The notes: generated from the sequence alone by a model not told the origin. A stretch of DNA of 32,293 nt from Pseudomonadota bacterium (GCA_030653935.1 JAURYL010000130.1:1-32293); one strand, 5' to 3'; shown: positions 18,501 through 25,151, counted from the first letter of the stretch. Program-made: numbers and translations.

Positions 18501-18958
18501 AGCGGGAAGTCCTCCATGCTGACGCGCAGGATCGTGTTGAGGGCGGCCTGTTCCTCGCCTTCGAAGCGAAGCATCTCTTCGTTGCGCTTTTGCTCGGTGA
18601 CGTCGGTTCCGACGCAAAGCACGCGGTTGATACCGCCGTCGCGATTACGCAGGAAAACGTGCTTCCAGGAAATAGAGTGCCGCGCAGCGGTCACGGTGAC
18701 CAGCGGCTGTTCGAACAGTGAAATCAGCGCCTCCTCGCCGGCCATGACACGGAGAAAGGTTTGCGCGGCGGCTTCCCGCTTTCCCTCTGGAAGGAAGAGA
18801 TCGAACCAGTTTTTGCCGCTCAGGCCGCGGCGGGTGGCATTGACCAACGCGCAACAGGGCTGGTTGATCAGAACGATATTGCCGGCCTGGTCCAGCATGG
18901 CCATGGCAATGTTCGATGCATCCAGATCAGCCTGAGTCCAGCCGGTTTTCCTGGCCAT
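15590..18958 (-). CDS. PAS-GAF-PAS-PAS-GGDEF-EAL protein with C-terminal receiver domain
   Basis: This 1122-residue protein combines c-di-GMP synthesis and breakdown domains. Order: PAS (about 10-120), GAF (about 140-285), PAS (about 300-415), PAS (about 425-540), GGDEF (about 550-710, intact GGDEF near 632 with an RxxD inhibition site five residues before), EAL (about 730-970) and receiver (about 985-1110). EAL catalytic elements are intact (EALLRW, VNLSSRQ, ELELTE, DDFGTGYSS, KID, EGVET, QGFHFS). The receiver has VDDEEN, phospho-acceptor Asp near 1040 (ISDQRMPEMNG) and Lys in IFKPW. A receiver at the C-terminus is unusual. GGAAG 6 bases before the ATG at 18958 favours it over 19003. No transmembrane segment is seen. 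Confidence 0.93.
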   Translation of the reverse strand: MARKTGWTQADLDASNIAMAMLDQAGNIVLINQPCCALVNATRRGLSGKNWFDLFLPEGKREAAAQTFLRVMAGEEALISLFEQPLVTVTAARHSISWKHVFLRNRDGGINRVLCVGTDVTEQKRNEEMLRFEGEEQAALNTILRVSMEDFPLVRKFEHVLDLILALSWLPIEPKGGVFQVEGDAEVLTLKAQRGLNPALLKLCAHVPFGHCLCGRAAASREIEYAACLDPRHEISYPGIAPHGHYNVPILSRDGVLGVMVLYLKHGHARNDREVEFLESVANTLAGMIEHRRIRDALMENQVRLAETQRIAHLGGWSWNIASDAFLLSDETCRILEMPPQSGKLQRKDVLGLVHPDERDNVERALASAIGHDSEFSTDFRILLPNGQARVVNGHAEATRDIGGKVIGLSGTLQDITQRKSREEKLRQAAVVFENTTEGVMITDAAGRIIAVNRSFSEITGYAEDQVVGQTGAFLKSGRHDEQFYASMWSAIRENGRWQGEIWNRRKNGDVFPEWLNISMVKDERGQIAQYVGVFSDISAMKESESRLDHLAHHDPLTSLPNRLLLNARMEHALARAHRGNTLLAVLFLDLDHFKNINDTLGHPIGDLLLQEVAQRLVQCVREEDTVARLGGDEFTILLEELDDSRFASSVAQKIIAVLAERFMLQGHEVFVTCSVGISIYPGDGGDITSLFKNADSALYRAKEQGRNNYQYYTEELTIRAMERLAMENDLRHALQRNELVLHYQPQVDLYNGCIIGMEALLRWQHPEIGLISPNAFIPLAEETGLIIPIGEWVLRTACARLKAWMDEGLPKIRMGVNLSSRQFNQNNLDEVVAAVLHDTGLPPDCLELELTERIIMQDAESTITILQKLRALGVQFSIDDFGTGYSSLSYLKRFPIDRIKIDQSFVREIISSAEDAAVSQAIISLAHSLNLKTVAEGVETAEQQEFLRTLQCDEIQGFHFSRPVPEQEISRLLRDGIKLESRHEFIQEERVLLLVDDEENILNAIARVLHEEGYRILCADRPRAALDLLATHAVGVIISDQRMPEMNGIELLRKVRKLHPDTVRIMLTAHADQQVVAAAINEGAVFKFIFKPWTDEQLRTHVREAFRKHDLNLRTRIGRGQ

Positions 18959-19062
18959 CTCGCGCTTCCGTTTGTGAGTTGCCGTTGGCCCGTATAGTGC
19001 CATGAAAGAATTGACGCCTCACTCGGCATCCCGCCTAGCCGAACGGACAGGTAGCCCAGTGC

Positions 19063-19099
19063 CGTAGGGTGGAAAAGCGGCCGCATCGCACCTTCCGCC
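19063..19099. repeat. Interspersed GTAGGGTGG-type repeat
   Basis: A CGTAGGGTGGAAAAGCG stretch is followed by a partial inverted copy (CGCACCTTCCGCC) around a GGCCGCAT centre. It resembles the GTAGGGTGC/GTAGGGTGG interspersed palindromes common between proteobacterial genes and is related in its first bases to the perfect palindrome at 28010-28069. It lies between dnaE and the c-di-GMP gene. Confidence 0.45.
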
Positions 19100-19122
19100 G
19101 GGGTTTGTCGGAAGGCTACGAC

Positions 19123-22100
19123 TTACTCATCCTGCCCGCGATAACCACCGCCCCGCTCCCGCTCGCGGCCACCGCTTTTCAGCGTCACGGCGTATTTCAC
19201 GTCCACCACGCCGAAGGGCTCCAGCGCCTCGAACAGTTCATCCGAGAGGCGCAGGGTCCAGGCAGCACCAAGAACGAGGTCGCAACTGGCCTGGGTGTTG
19301 CCGTAGTTCAGGGTCACCGGGCAGCCGACCTGTTTGCTTTCGCGGTGGGCGGCGAGCACTTCGACCAGGGGCGCGGCGGAAACCCCCGGCTGCAACGCCA
19401 GTTTCAGGCCGGTGGCGTAACGGGTGCGGGCGGCGTCGATACTCATCAGTTCATCGGCGGTGACGCGCATGCCGCCGGAGTATTGGTCGTCGCTGGCCTT
19501 GCCGGTGACGATCAGAAGTTGGTCTTCCTTGATGAAATGGCGGCTGGCTTCCCAGGTTTCGTTGAACACCGCCACTTCCACCTGCGCGGTCTTGTCGTCG
19601 AGGGTGACGAAGCACATCTTGCCGCGCCGGGTCATCTGGGTGCGCATGCTGGCGACGATGCCGGCCAGGAGTTGCTGGCCGGACTGCGGCTTGACCTCGC
19701 GCAGCGACCGCGAGGCGATACCCTTCAGCAAGTCGCGGTCGGCGTCGAAGGGGTGGCCGCTGATGTAGAAACCGAGCGCGGTCTTCTCCAGCGCCAGGCG
19801 TTCCTTCAGCGGCCATTCCGCCACCTCGACCAACGGCGGCGGGGTGGAGGCGACCACGTCGCCGAACAGGCTGTCCTGCGCCGCGTTGGCCTCCTGGTTT
19901 TCCGCCCATTCCATCGCCAGGCCGACGCTCATCAAGGCGGCGGCGCGGTTGGGGTGGAGCGCGTCGAAGGCGCCGGCGCGGACCAATGCCTCGATGGCGC
20001 GGCGGTTGACGACGCGGCGGTCAATGCGGCGGCAGAAGTCGAACAGGCTGGTGAACGGCCCATCCTTTTCCCGCGCGGCGGTGATGTTGGCGATGGCGTT
20101 CTCACCGGTGCCCTTGACCGCGCCGAGGCCGTAGCGGATGGAATCGCGGTCCACCGGCACGAAGCGATAGGACGACTGGTTCACGTCCGGTGGCAGGATG
20201 GCCAGACCATTCTTCACCGCGTCGTCGTAAAAGATCTTCACCGTGTCGGTGTTGTCCAGGTCCGACGACAGCGAGGCGGCCATGAAGGCGGCGGCGTGGT
20301 GCGCCTTCAGCCAGGCGGTCTGATAGGTGACCACCGCGTAAGCGGCCGTGTGCGACTTGTTGAAGCCGTATTCGGCGAACTTCTCCATCAGGTCGAACAG
20401 GCGCATCGCCAGAGCCGGGTCGTAGCCCTTCTTCGCCGCCCCCTCGCGCATGATTTCCCGGTGCTTGGCCATTTCCTCGACCTTCTTCTTGCCCATCGCC
20501 CGGCGCAGCAGGTCGGCGCCACCCAGGGTGTAGCCGCCGACGATCTGGGAAATCTGCATCACCTGTTCCTGGTAGACGATGACGCCGTAGGTCGGCTCCA
20601 GGCAGGCTTCCAGGTCCGGGTGGAAATAGTCGATCTTCTGCTTGCCCTTCTTGCGCAGGACGAAGTCGTCCACCATGCCGGAACCGAGCGGCCCCGGCCG
20701 GTATAGCGCCAACACGGCGATGATGTCCTCGAAACGGTCCGGCTCCAGCTTCACCAGCAGCTTCTTCATGCCGTCCGATTCCAGCTGGAAGATCGCCGTG
20801 GTGTTGGCCTTCTTGAGGATGTCATAGGCCTTCGGATCGGTGAACGGCAGGGTTTCCAGCGGGTTTGCCACACCCGCGTCCCAAGCGGGATCGAGCTGCC
20901 GGATGTACTTCACCGCCAAGGCGATGATGGTCAGGTTGCGCAGACCCAAAAAGTCGAACTTCACCAGGCCGACTTTCTCCACATCGTCCTTGTCGAACTG
21001 CGACACCACCGATTCCGAGCCTTCCGCGTTGTACAGCGGGCAAAAGTCGGTGAGCTTGCCCGGCGCGATCAACACGCCGCCCGCGTGCATGCCGACGTTG
21101 CGCGTGAGGCCTTCCAGCTTCTGCGCCAGGATGAACAACTCGCGCACGTCCTCCTCGTTGTCGTATTTCGCCTTCAGTTCCGGCACCTGCTCCAGCGCCT
21201 CGGCCAGGGTCACGTTCTTGCCCGGCGCCGAGGGGATCATCTTCGACAGCAGATCGCAAAAGTTGTACGACAGGTCGAGCACCCGGCCGACGTCGCGCAC
21301 CACCGCGCGCGCCGCCATGGTGCCGAAGGTGACGATCTGCGACACCGCGTCGGCGCCGTATTTCTCGCGCACGTATTCGATCACCCGCCAGCGGTTGTCC
21401 TGGCAGAAGTCGATGTCGAAGTCGGGCATGGACACCCGCTCCGGGTTGAGGAAACGCTCGAACAGCAGGGCGTAACGCAGCGGATCGAGATCGGTGATGC
21501 CCATCGAAAAAGCTACCAGCGAGCCAGCGCCGGAACCCCGCCCCGGCCCCACCGGCACGCCGTTGGCTTTGCCCCAGTTGATGAAGTCCGCGACGATCAG
21601 GAAATAGCCGGGAAAACCCATCTGGATGACGGTGTCCAGCTCCAGGTCCAGGCGCGCCTGGTATTCCGGCATCCGCGTCGCCCGCTCGGCCGCGTCCGGA
21701 AACAGCACCGCCATGCGCTGTTCCAGGCCCTCCTGGGAGAACTGGCGTAGGTAATCGTCGAGCGGCATGCCGCCCGGCGTCGGGAAATCGGGCAGCTTGC
21801 TCTTGCCCAGCTCCAGGGTCAGGTTGCAGCGCCGCGCGATTTCCACCGAGTTCTCCAGCGCCTCCGGCAGATCGGCGAACAGTTCCGCCATCTCGTCCTG
21901 GGTCTTGAAGTAATCGTCCTCGGTGAAAGTCTTCGGCCGCCGCTTGTCGCCCAGGGTGTAGCCCTCGGCGATGCACACCCGCGCCTCGTGCGCGGTGTAG
22001 TCGTCGCGGTGCAGGAATTGCACCGGATGCGTCGCCACCACCGGCAGGCCCAGGTCTTCCGCCAGCGCCACCGCGCGCGCGATATGCAGGTCGCACTCCG

Positions 22101-22626
22101 GGCGGCCGTCGCGTTGCAGTTCCAGGTAATAACGATCTGGGAAGTGCCTCGCCCACTCGCTCGCCAGAGCGCGCGCGTTGTCCAGCGCACCGTTCACCAG
22201 CGCCTGCCCGACCTCGCCGAGATGGCCGCCGGAAAGCGCGATCAAACCATCCGACCAATCATCGAACCAGGCCGGATTGACCAGCGCGCGACCGCGATGC
22301 ATGTTCTGGCGATAAGCCCGCGACAGCAGCTCGCACAGGTTGTGCCAACCGGCGCTGTCCTGAACCAGCAGCAACAAGCGCGTCGGCTTGTCCTCCGCTC
22401 CCGGCCGCGCCACCCACAGGTCGCAACCGGCGATCGGCTTCACGCCCTTCTTGCGCGCCGCCGAATAAAACTTCACCAGGCCGAAAGTGTTGGCCAGATC
22501 GGTCATCGCCAATGCCGGCATGGCATCGGATTTCGCCGCCTTCACCGCCTCGTCCACACGCAGGATGCTGTCCTGCACGGCGTATTCACTGTGCAGGCGG
22601 AGATGGATGAAGCGGGGATCGGTCAT
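19123..22626 (-). CDS. dnaE: DNA polymerase III alpha subunit
   Basis: DnaE is the replicative polymerase catalytic subunit. The 1167-residue protein is full length. It has an N-terminal PHP domain (FIHLRLHSEYAVQDSI, about 5-20, extending to about 200), a C-family palm with catalytic aspartates in PDFDIDFCQ near 400, fingers and beta-binding regions, a helix-hairpin-helix region near 860, and an OB-fold domain at about 970-1060 (LLAGIVASMRTQMTRRGKMCFVTLDD). The final residues (GGRERERGGGYRGQDE) form a basic low-complexity tail. It is divergent from higBA. Confidence 0.98.
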   Translation of the reverse strand: MTDPRFIHLRLHSEYAVQDSILRVDEAVKAAKSDAMPALAMTDLANTFGLVKFYSAARKKGVKPIAGCDLWVARPGAEDKPTRLLLLVQDSAGWHNLCELLSRAYRQNMHRGRALVNPAWFDDWSDGLIALSGGHLGEVGQALVNGALDNARALASEWARHFPDRYYLELQRDGRPECDLHIARAVALAEDLGLPVVATHPVQFLHRDDYTAHEARVCIAEGYTLGDKRRPKTFTEDDYFKTQDEMAELFADLPEALENSVEIARRCNLTLELGKSKLPDFPTPGGMPLDDYLRQFSQEGLEQRMAVLFPDAAERATRMPEYQARLDLELDTVIQMGFPGYFLIVADFINWGKANGVPVGPGRGSGAGSLVAFSMGITDLDPLRYALLFERFLNPERVSMPDFDIDFCQDNRWRVIEYVREKYGADAVSQIVTFGTMAARAVVRDVGRVLDLSYNFCDLLSKMIPSAPGKNVTLAEALEQVPELKAKYDNEEDVRELFILAQKLEGLTRNVGMHAGGVLIAPGKLTDFCPLYNAEGSESVVSQFDKDDVEKVGLVKFDFLGLRNLTIIALAVKYIRQLDPAWDAGVANPLETLPFTDPKAYDILKKANTTAIFQLESDGMKKLLVKLEPDRFEDIIAVLALYRPGPLGSGMVDDFVLRKKGKQKIDYFHPDLEACLEPTYGVIVYQEQVMQISQIVGGYTLGGADLLRRAMGKKKVEEMAKHREIMREGAAKKGYDPALAMRLFDLMEKFAEYGFNKSHTAAYAVVTYQTAWLKAHHAAAFMAASLSSDLDNTDTVKIFYDDAVKNGLAILPPDVNQSSYRFVPVDRDSIRYGLGAVKGTGENAIANITAAREKDGPFTSLFDFCRRIDRRVVNRRAIEALVRAGAFDALHPNRAAALMSVGLAMEWAENQEANAAQDSLFGDVVASTPPPLVEVAEWPLKERLALEKTALGFYISGHPFDADRDLLKGIASRSLREVKPQSGQQLLAGIVASMRTQMTRRGKMCFVTLDDKTAQVEVAVFNETWEASRHFIKEDQLLIVTGKASDDQYSGGMRVTADELMSIDAARTRYATGLKLALQPGVSAAPLVEVLAAHRESKQVGCPVTLNYGNTQASCDLVLGAAWTLRLSDELFEALEPFGVVDVKYAVTLKSGGRERERGGGYRGQDE

Positions 22627-22698
22627 GAGGGAGGGAACGGCGAAAAAGAGGGCGGATTTTACCCCGGCCCAACCTGAGACAAGCTCATAACACTTCTC

Positions 22699-22719
22699 GT
22701 ATAACGTATCGCGTTATAC
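22699..22719. promoter_or_regulatory. Palindromic operator of the higBA module
   Basis: GTATAACG (22699-22706) and CGTTATAC (22712-22719) form a perfect 8-bp inverted repeat around TATCG, ending 10 bases before the higB start codon. The arms contain TATAAC/TATAC hexamers that could serve as -10 elements. Such palindromes are the usual binding sites for HigA-type antitoxins, so autorepression is likely. Confidence 0.75.
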
Positions 22720-22729
22720 AGTTCGCAAC

Positions 22730-23011
22730 ATGATCAAGTCATTCAAATGCAAGCACACCCGGTCCTTGTTCTCCGGGGAATGCTGCCACCGGCAATGGCA
22801 AGCATTTCAGGGAGTCGCGGAACGCAAGCTGCAAATGCTCAACCGCGCCACCCGCATCGAGGATTTGCGCGTACCGCCGCAAAACCGTCTGGAAGCGCTA
22901 AAAGAGGATCGCAAGGGCCAGTGGAGCATCCGCATCAATGACCAATGGCGGCTTTGTTTCACCTGGGTGGATGGCAACGCCCACGATGTCGAGATCGTCG
23001 ACTACCACTGA
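22730..23011 (+). CDS. higB: HigB/RelE-family toxin
   Basis: The 93-residue protein belongs to the HigB-like branch of RelE-type mRNA interferases. Family features are F-x-x-V-A-E-R-K-L-Q-M-L-N (about 25-38), L-R-V-P-P-Q-N-R-L-E-A-L (about 46-57), and the C-terminal Q-W-S-I-R-I-N-D-Q-W-R-L-C-F-x-W segment (about 64-79) followed by VEIVDYH. These toxins cut mRNA on the ribosome when free of antitoxin. No clear ribosome binding site is seen. The antitoxin gene follows after 11 bases, and toxin-first order is typical of hig loci. Confidence 0.93.
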   Translation: MIKSFKCKHTRSLFSGECCHRQWQAFQGVAERKLQMLNRATRIEDLRVPPQNRLEALKEDRKGQWSIRINDQWRLCFTWVDGNAHDVEIVDYH

Positions 23012-23022
23012 GGAACCGCACC

Positions 23023-23331
23023 ATGAACGATGTAAAGAATGGCATGCGCCCGATCCACCCGGGCGAAATTCTGCGGGAAGAATTCCTGATCCCGATGCAA
23101 CTCAACGCCCATGCGCTGGCGATGGCGATTGCTGTTCCTGCCCCACGCATCAACGACATCGTGCGCGAGCGCCGCGCCGTCACGGCGGACACCGCATTGC
23201 GGCTGGCGCGCTACTTCGGCACCAGCGCCGAATTCTGGATGGGCCTGCAAACCGACTACGACCTGCGCCGTACGGAAGCACTAGTCCACGAGGTACTGGA
23301 AAGAATCCCCACGCTGGCGGAAGCGGCGTGA
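23023..23331 (+). CDS. higA: HigA-family antitoxin (XRE-type helix-turn-helix)
   Basis: The 102-residue protein carries the HigA signature M-R-P-I-H-P-G-E-I-L-R-E-E-F-L (about 8-22). A helix-turn-helix follows (ALAMAIAVPAPRINDIVRERRAVTADTALRLARYFGTS, about 31-68), then AEFWMGLQTDYDL. It neutralises HigB and probably represses the operon through the palindrome at 22699-22719. GAGGA lies about 8 bases before the ATG at 23023; the longer in-frame start at 22945 lies inside higB and is rejected. Confidence 0.95.
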   Translation: MNDVKNGMRPIHPGEILREEFLIPMQLNAHALAMAIAVPAPRINDIVRERRAVTADTALRLARYFGTSAEFWMGLQTDYDLRRTEALVHEVLERIPTLAEAA

Positions 23332-23427
23332 TCGAGCGGGCGGAAAAAAGTGGGCGCGAGGCTATAGTTGATTCGTGGTGACGTCAGGCCGCGCTTCAGC
23401 GCTACTGCACAGTATCGGAACCACACT

Positions 23428-23455
23428 CGCGGCCTTCGGGCCGCGTTTCTATTTT
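23428..23455 (+). terminator. Rho-independent terminator downstream of higBA
   Basis: CGCGGCC-TTCG-GGCCGCG (23428-23445) is a 7-bp GC stem with a stable TTCG loop, followed by TTTCTATTTT. It lies about 97 bases after the higA stop. Confidence 0.75.
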
Positions 23456-23460
23456 GACTG

Positions 23461-23490
23461 CTGGCTCCCACGCTGGAGCGCGGGAGCCAG
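23461..23490. repeat. Inverted repeat of the GCTGGAGC/GCTCCAGC interspersed family
   Basis: CTGGCTCCC (23461-23469) pairs with GGGAGCCAG (23482-23490) around a 12-base loop containing ACGCTGGAGC. The loop core is the complement of the GCTCCAGCGT motif that recurs at 23589-23598, 24550-24559 and 24577-24586, so these belong to one repeat family around the parA gene. Confidence 0.6.
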
Positions 23491-23526
23491 GCTGTGCGGC
23501 ATAGTGCCGTAGGACGTGGTGGGCGC

Positions 23527-23569
23527 TAGCGAACCGCCTCATGTCGAGTCAGGTTGATGCGGTTCGCTA
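23527..23569. repeat. 11-bp inverted repeat upstream of parA
   Basis: TAGCGAACCGC (23527-23537) and GCGGTTCGCTA (23559-23569) are perfect complements separated by 21 bases. It is one of several palindromes in the 377-base gap between higA and parA, which otherwise contains no gene. Confidence 0.55.
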
Positions 23570-23577
23570 TCGCGTTA

Positions 23578-23598
23578 CTGGCACCCACGCTCCAGCGT
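23578..23598 (+). repeat. 21-bp direct repeat, copy 1 (left of parA)
   Basis: This copy starts CTGGCACCCACG and ends CTCCAGCGT. An identical 21-base copy lies at 24539-24559, so the two bracket the parA gene. A shorter related piece is at 24575-24589. Confidence 0.8.
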
Positions 23599-23658
23599 CC
23601 CATTGTCCGCGACGCTTGACCTGGTCGCGGATGTGGCGCGCCGATTGTTGCGGCGCAG

Positions 23659-23692
23659 CAACGATGCAGCGAGAATGCTCGCTGCATCGTTG
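23659..23692. repeat. Perfect 15-bp stem hairpin directly upstream of parA
   Basis: Bases 23659-23673 pair without mismatch with 23678-23692 around an AATG loop. It ends 16 bases before the parA start codon, beside its ribosome binding site (GGGAG). No T run follows on the plus strand, so it is more likely an operator, centromere-like site or mRNA leader hairpin than a terminator. Function is not known. Confidence 0.7.
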
Positions 23693-23708
23693 TGGCCGGG
23701 AGTCACGC

Positions 23709-24464
23709 ATGAAACGGGTCGTATTCAACCAGAAGGGTGGCGTCGGCAAGTCCACCATCACCTGCAATCTGGCCGCGATCGCGGCCGCGCGCGGGTTGCG
23801 CACGCTGGTGATCGATCTCGACCCGCAGGGCAACAGCTCGCATTACCTGCTTGGAGATGCCGCGCCAGCGACGACGTTGGCGGATTTCTATGACCAGGTG
23901 CTCAATTTCCGCGCGCGTCCGCGCAAGGTTGCGGAATTCGCGCTGGCGACGCCGTTCGAGAATCTCTGGCTGATGCCTTCGCACCCCGACCTGGAGGAAC
24001 TCGGCGCCAAGCTGGAGGCGCGCTACAAGATCTACAAGCTGCGCGAGGCGCTGGATGAGTTGAATGACTTCGACCAGATCTGGATCGACACGCCGCCGGC
24101 CTTCAATTTTCATACCCGCTCGGCCCTGATCGCGGCCGACCGCTGCCTGATTCCTTTCGACTGCGACACCTTTTCACGCAAGGCCATCTACAACCTGATG
24201 CGCAACGTCGAGGAGATTCGCGCCGACCACAATCGAGGGCTGGCGGTGGAGGGCATCGTGGTGAACCAGTTCCAGGCGCGCTCGAACCTGCCGCGACGCG
24301 TCGTGGCGGAAATGCTGGCGGAAGGCTTGCCGGTGCTGCCGCACTACCTTTCGGCGTCGATCAAGGTGAGGGAATCGCACGAGGCCAGCCAGCCGCTGAT
24401 CCACCTGCTGCCTGGCCACAAGCTCACACAGGAATATCTCGGCTTGTTCGACAGCCTCGCGTAG
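23709..24464 (+). CDS. parA: Orphan ParA/MinD-family ATPase
   Basis: The 251-residue protein is a Walker-type positioning ATPase. The deviant Walker A KGGVGKST at 9-16 has the signature lysine Lys9, DLDPQGNSSHYLLG (about 37-50) follows, and the Walker B-like IWIDTPP is near 119. ParA-type ATPases bind nucleoid DNA and position plasmids, chromosomes or protein cargo. There is no N-terminal helix-turn-helix and no parB in the window, so it is an orphan. GGGAG about 8 bases before ATG 23709 fixes the start; a longer open frame runs through repeats and is rejected. It converges on the phasin gene about 236 bases away and next to phaR-phaB-phaA, so a role in PHA granule placement is possible but inferred. 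Confidence 0.9.
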   Translation: MKRVVFNQKGGVGKSTITCNLAAIAAARGLRTLVIDLDPQGNSSHYLLGDAAPATTLADFYDQVLNFRARPRKVAEFALATPFENLWLMPSHPDLEELGAKLEARYKIYKLREALDELNDFDQIWIDTPPAFNFHTRSALIAADRCLIPFDCDTFSRKAIYNLMRNVEEIRADHNRGLAVEGIVVNQFQARSNLPRRVVAEMLAEGLPVLPHYLSASIKVRESHEASQPLIHLLPGHKLTQEYLGLFDSLA

Positions 24465-24482
24465 CGGCGGCCCGCCTTTTTT
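24465..24482 (+). terminator. Candidate terminator after parA
   Basis: A short GGCG/CGCC stem (24466-24469 with 24473-24476) is followed by six T (24477-24482), starting right after the parA stop. The stem is only 4 bp, so it may be weak. Confidence 0.4.
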
Positions 24483-24498
24483 GCTCAGGCCTACAAAT

Positions 24499-24533
24499 GC
24501 CGGCAGGACGCCAGCGCTACAAAAAAGCGCCCG
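24499..24533 (+). repeat. 35-bp direct repeat, copy 1
   Basis: This copy begins GCCGGCAGGACGCC and ends AAAAAAGCGCCCG. The copy at 24615-24649 matches at 31 of 35 positions. Between them lie 24539-24559 and a related GCTCCAGCGT piece, so the parA-phasin gap is a small repeat array. Confidence 0.7.
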
Positions 24534-24538
24534 CCCCG

Positions 24539-24559
24539 CTGGCACCCACGCTCCAGCGT
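24539..24559 (+). repeat. 21-bp direct repeat, copy 2 (right of parA)
   Basis: Identical to 23578-23598. The two copies are 961 bases apart and bracket parA with its upstream hairpin. Confidence 0.8.
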
Positions 24560-24614
24560 GGGCGCAAGTCCTGGACGCTCCAGCGTCCCGTAGCCGCAAC
24601 GCTGGAACGTCACA

Positions 24615-24649
24615 GCCGGCGAGACGCCGGCGCTACAAAAAAACGCCCG
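24615..24649 (+). repeat. 35-bp direct repeat, copy 2
   Basis: Second copy of the repeat at 24499-24533 (31 of 35 identical). Its first half also forms a small palindrome, GCCGGC-GAGAC-GCCGGC. Its A run doubles as the T tract of the minus-strand phasin terminator. Confidence 0.7.
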
Positions 24650-24672
24650 ATTGGCCAAAGGCCGCACGGGCG
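24637..24672 (-). terminator. Rho-independent terminator of the phasin gene
   Basis: On the minus strand CGCCCG (24667-24672) and CGGGCG (24644-24649) enclose an inner GGCC/GGCC stem, followed by seven T. It lies about 30 bases past the phasin stop. Confidence 0.75.
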
Positions 24673-24700
24673 CCGGAGGAGCAGGTACAGCTTGTAATGC

Positions 24701-25078
24701 TTAGGCGGCAACCTTCATGGCGGCTTCGGAAGCCTGGGCCATTTGTTCCTTGGTCAGCTTGACACCTTCCTGGACCAGATTGCTGTATTCGGTGCCGGTG
24801 GCATAGGCTTCGGTCATGCCGTTACGAACAACGGACAAGTTGCGCTCGCCAATTTCGCGGGCAATGGCGGTCTGGCCTGCCATCAGGTCCTGGTAGCCCT
24901 TGGCCTTGGTGATCAGGTCCATACCGCGGCTGCTGACGTCCATGTAGTAGGCGGCCAGTTCAGCTTGTTGCTGGAACATCTTGTCGAAAGTACGCATGTT
25001 CAGTTCGGTGATCTTGCGGATCGACTCGAGGACGGATTCATTGTTTTTTTCGATGATTTCGATGACTTCTTTTTGCAT
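24701..25078 (-). CDS. phaP: Phasin family protein (PHA granule surface)
   Basis: Phasins coat polyhydroxyalkanoate granules. This 125-residue helical protein has the family pattern: an N-terminal IIEKNNESVLESIRKITELNMRTFDKMFQQQAELAAYYMD segment (about 8-47), LMAGQTAIAREIGERNLSVVRNGMTEAYATGTEYSNLVQEGVKLTKEQ, and a small Ala-rich end. GGAGA about 7 bases before ATG 25078 fixes the start; the upstream in-frame ATG at 25189 is rejected. A tandem palindromic site 42-73 bases upstream is a likely PhaR operator. Confidence 0.93.
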   Translation of the reverse strand: MQKEVIEIIEKNNESVLESIRKITELNMRTFDKMFQQQAELAAYYMDVSSRGMDLITKAKGYQDLMAGQTAIAREIGERNLSVVRNGMTEAYATGTEYSNLVQEGVKLTKEQMAQASEAAMKVAA

Positions 25079-25119
25079 GGTGATTCTCCAGAGAGTTGAG
25101 TGAGCCGGGTAACTTGCGA

Positions 25120-25151
25120 TTTGTGCACTGCACAAATGTTGCAGTGCACAA
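25120..25151 (-). promoter_or_regulatory. Probable PhaR operator upstream of the phasin gene
   Basis: TTTGTGCA-C-TGCACAAA (25120-25136) is a perfect 17-base palindrome. It is followed within two bases by TTGCAGTGCACAA (25139-25151), an inverted near-copy of the same TTGTGCACTGCA half-site. PhaR repressors bind TGC/GCA-rich sites at phasin and phaR promoters and are released by PHA, and phaR is the next gene. The site-to-protein link is inferred. Confidence 0.6.

Noticed and set aside
19069-20706. 545-codon plus-strand open frame across dnaE
   Set aside because: Antisense shadow of dnaE with biased composition and no recognisable domain.
20822-22258. 478-codon minus-strand frame inside dnaE
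   Set aside because: Out-of-frame shadow of dnaE rich in Arg, Gly and Ala; the dnaE frame contains all expected polymerase motifs.
24637-24672. A-rich repeats near the phasin gene considered as a CRISPR fragment
   Set aside because: Only two copies of unequal spacing, with no regular repeat-spacer pattern and no cas genes.
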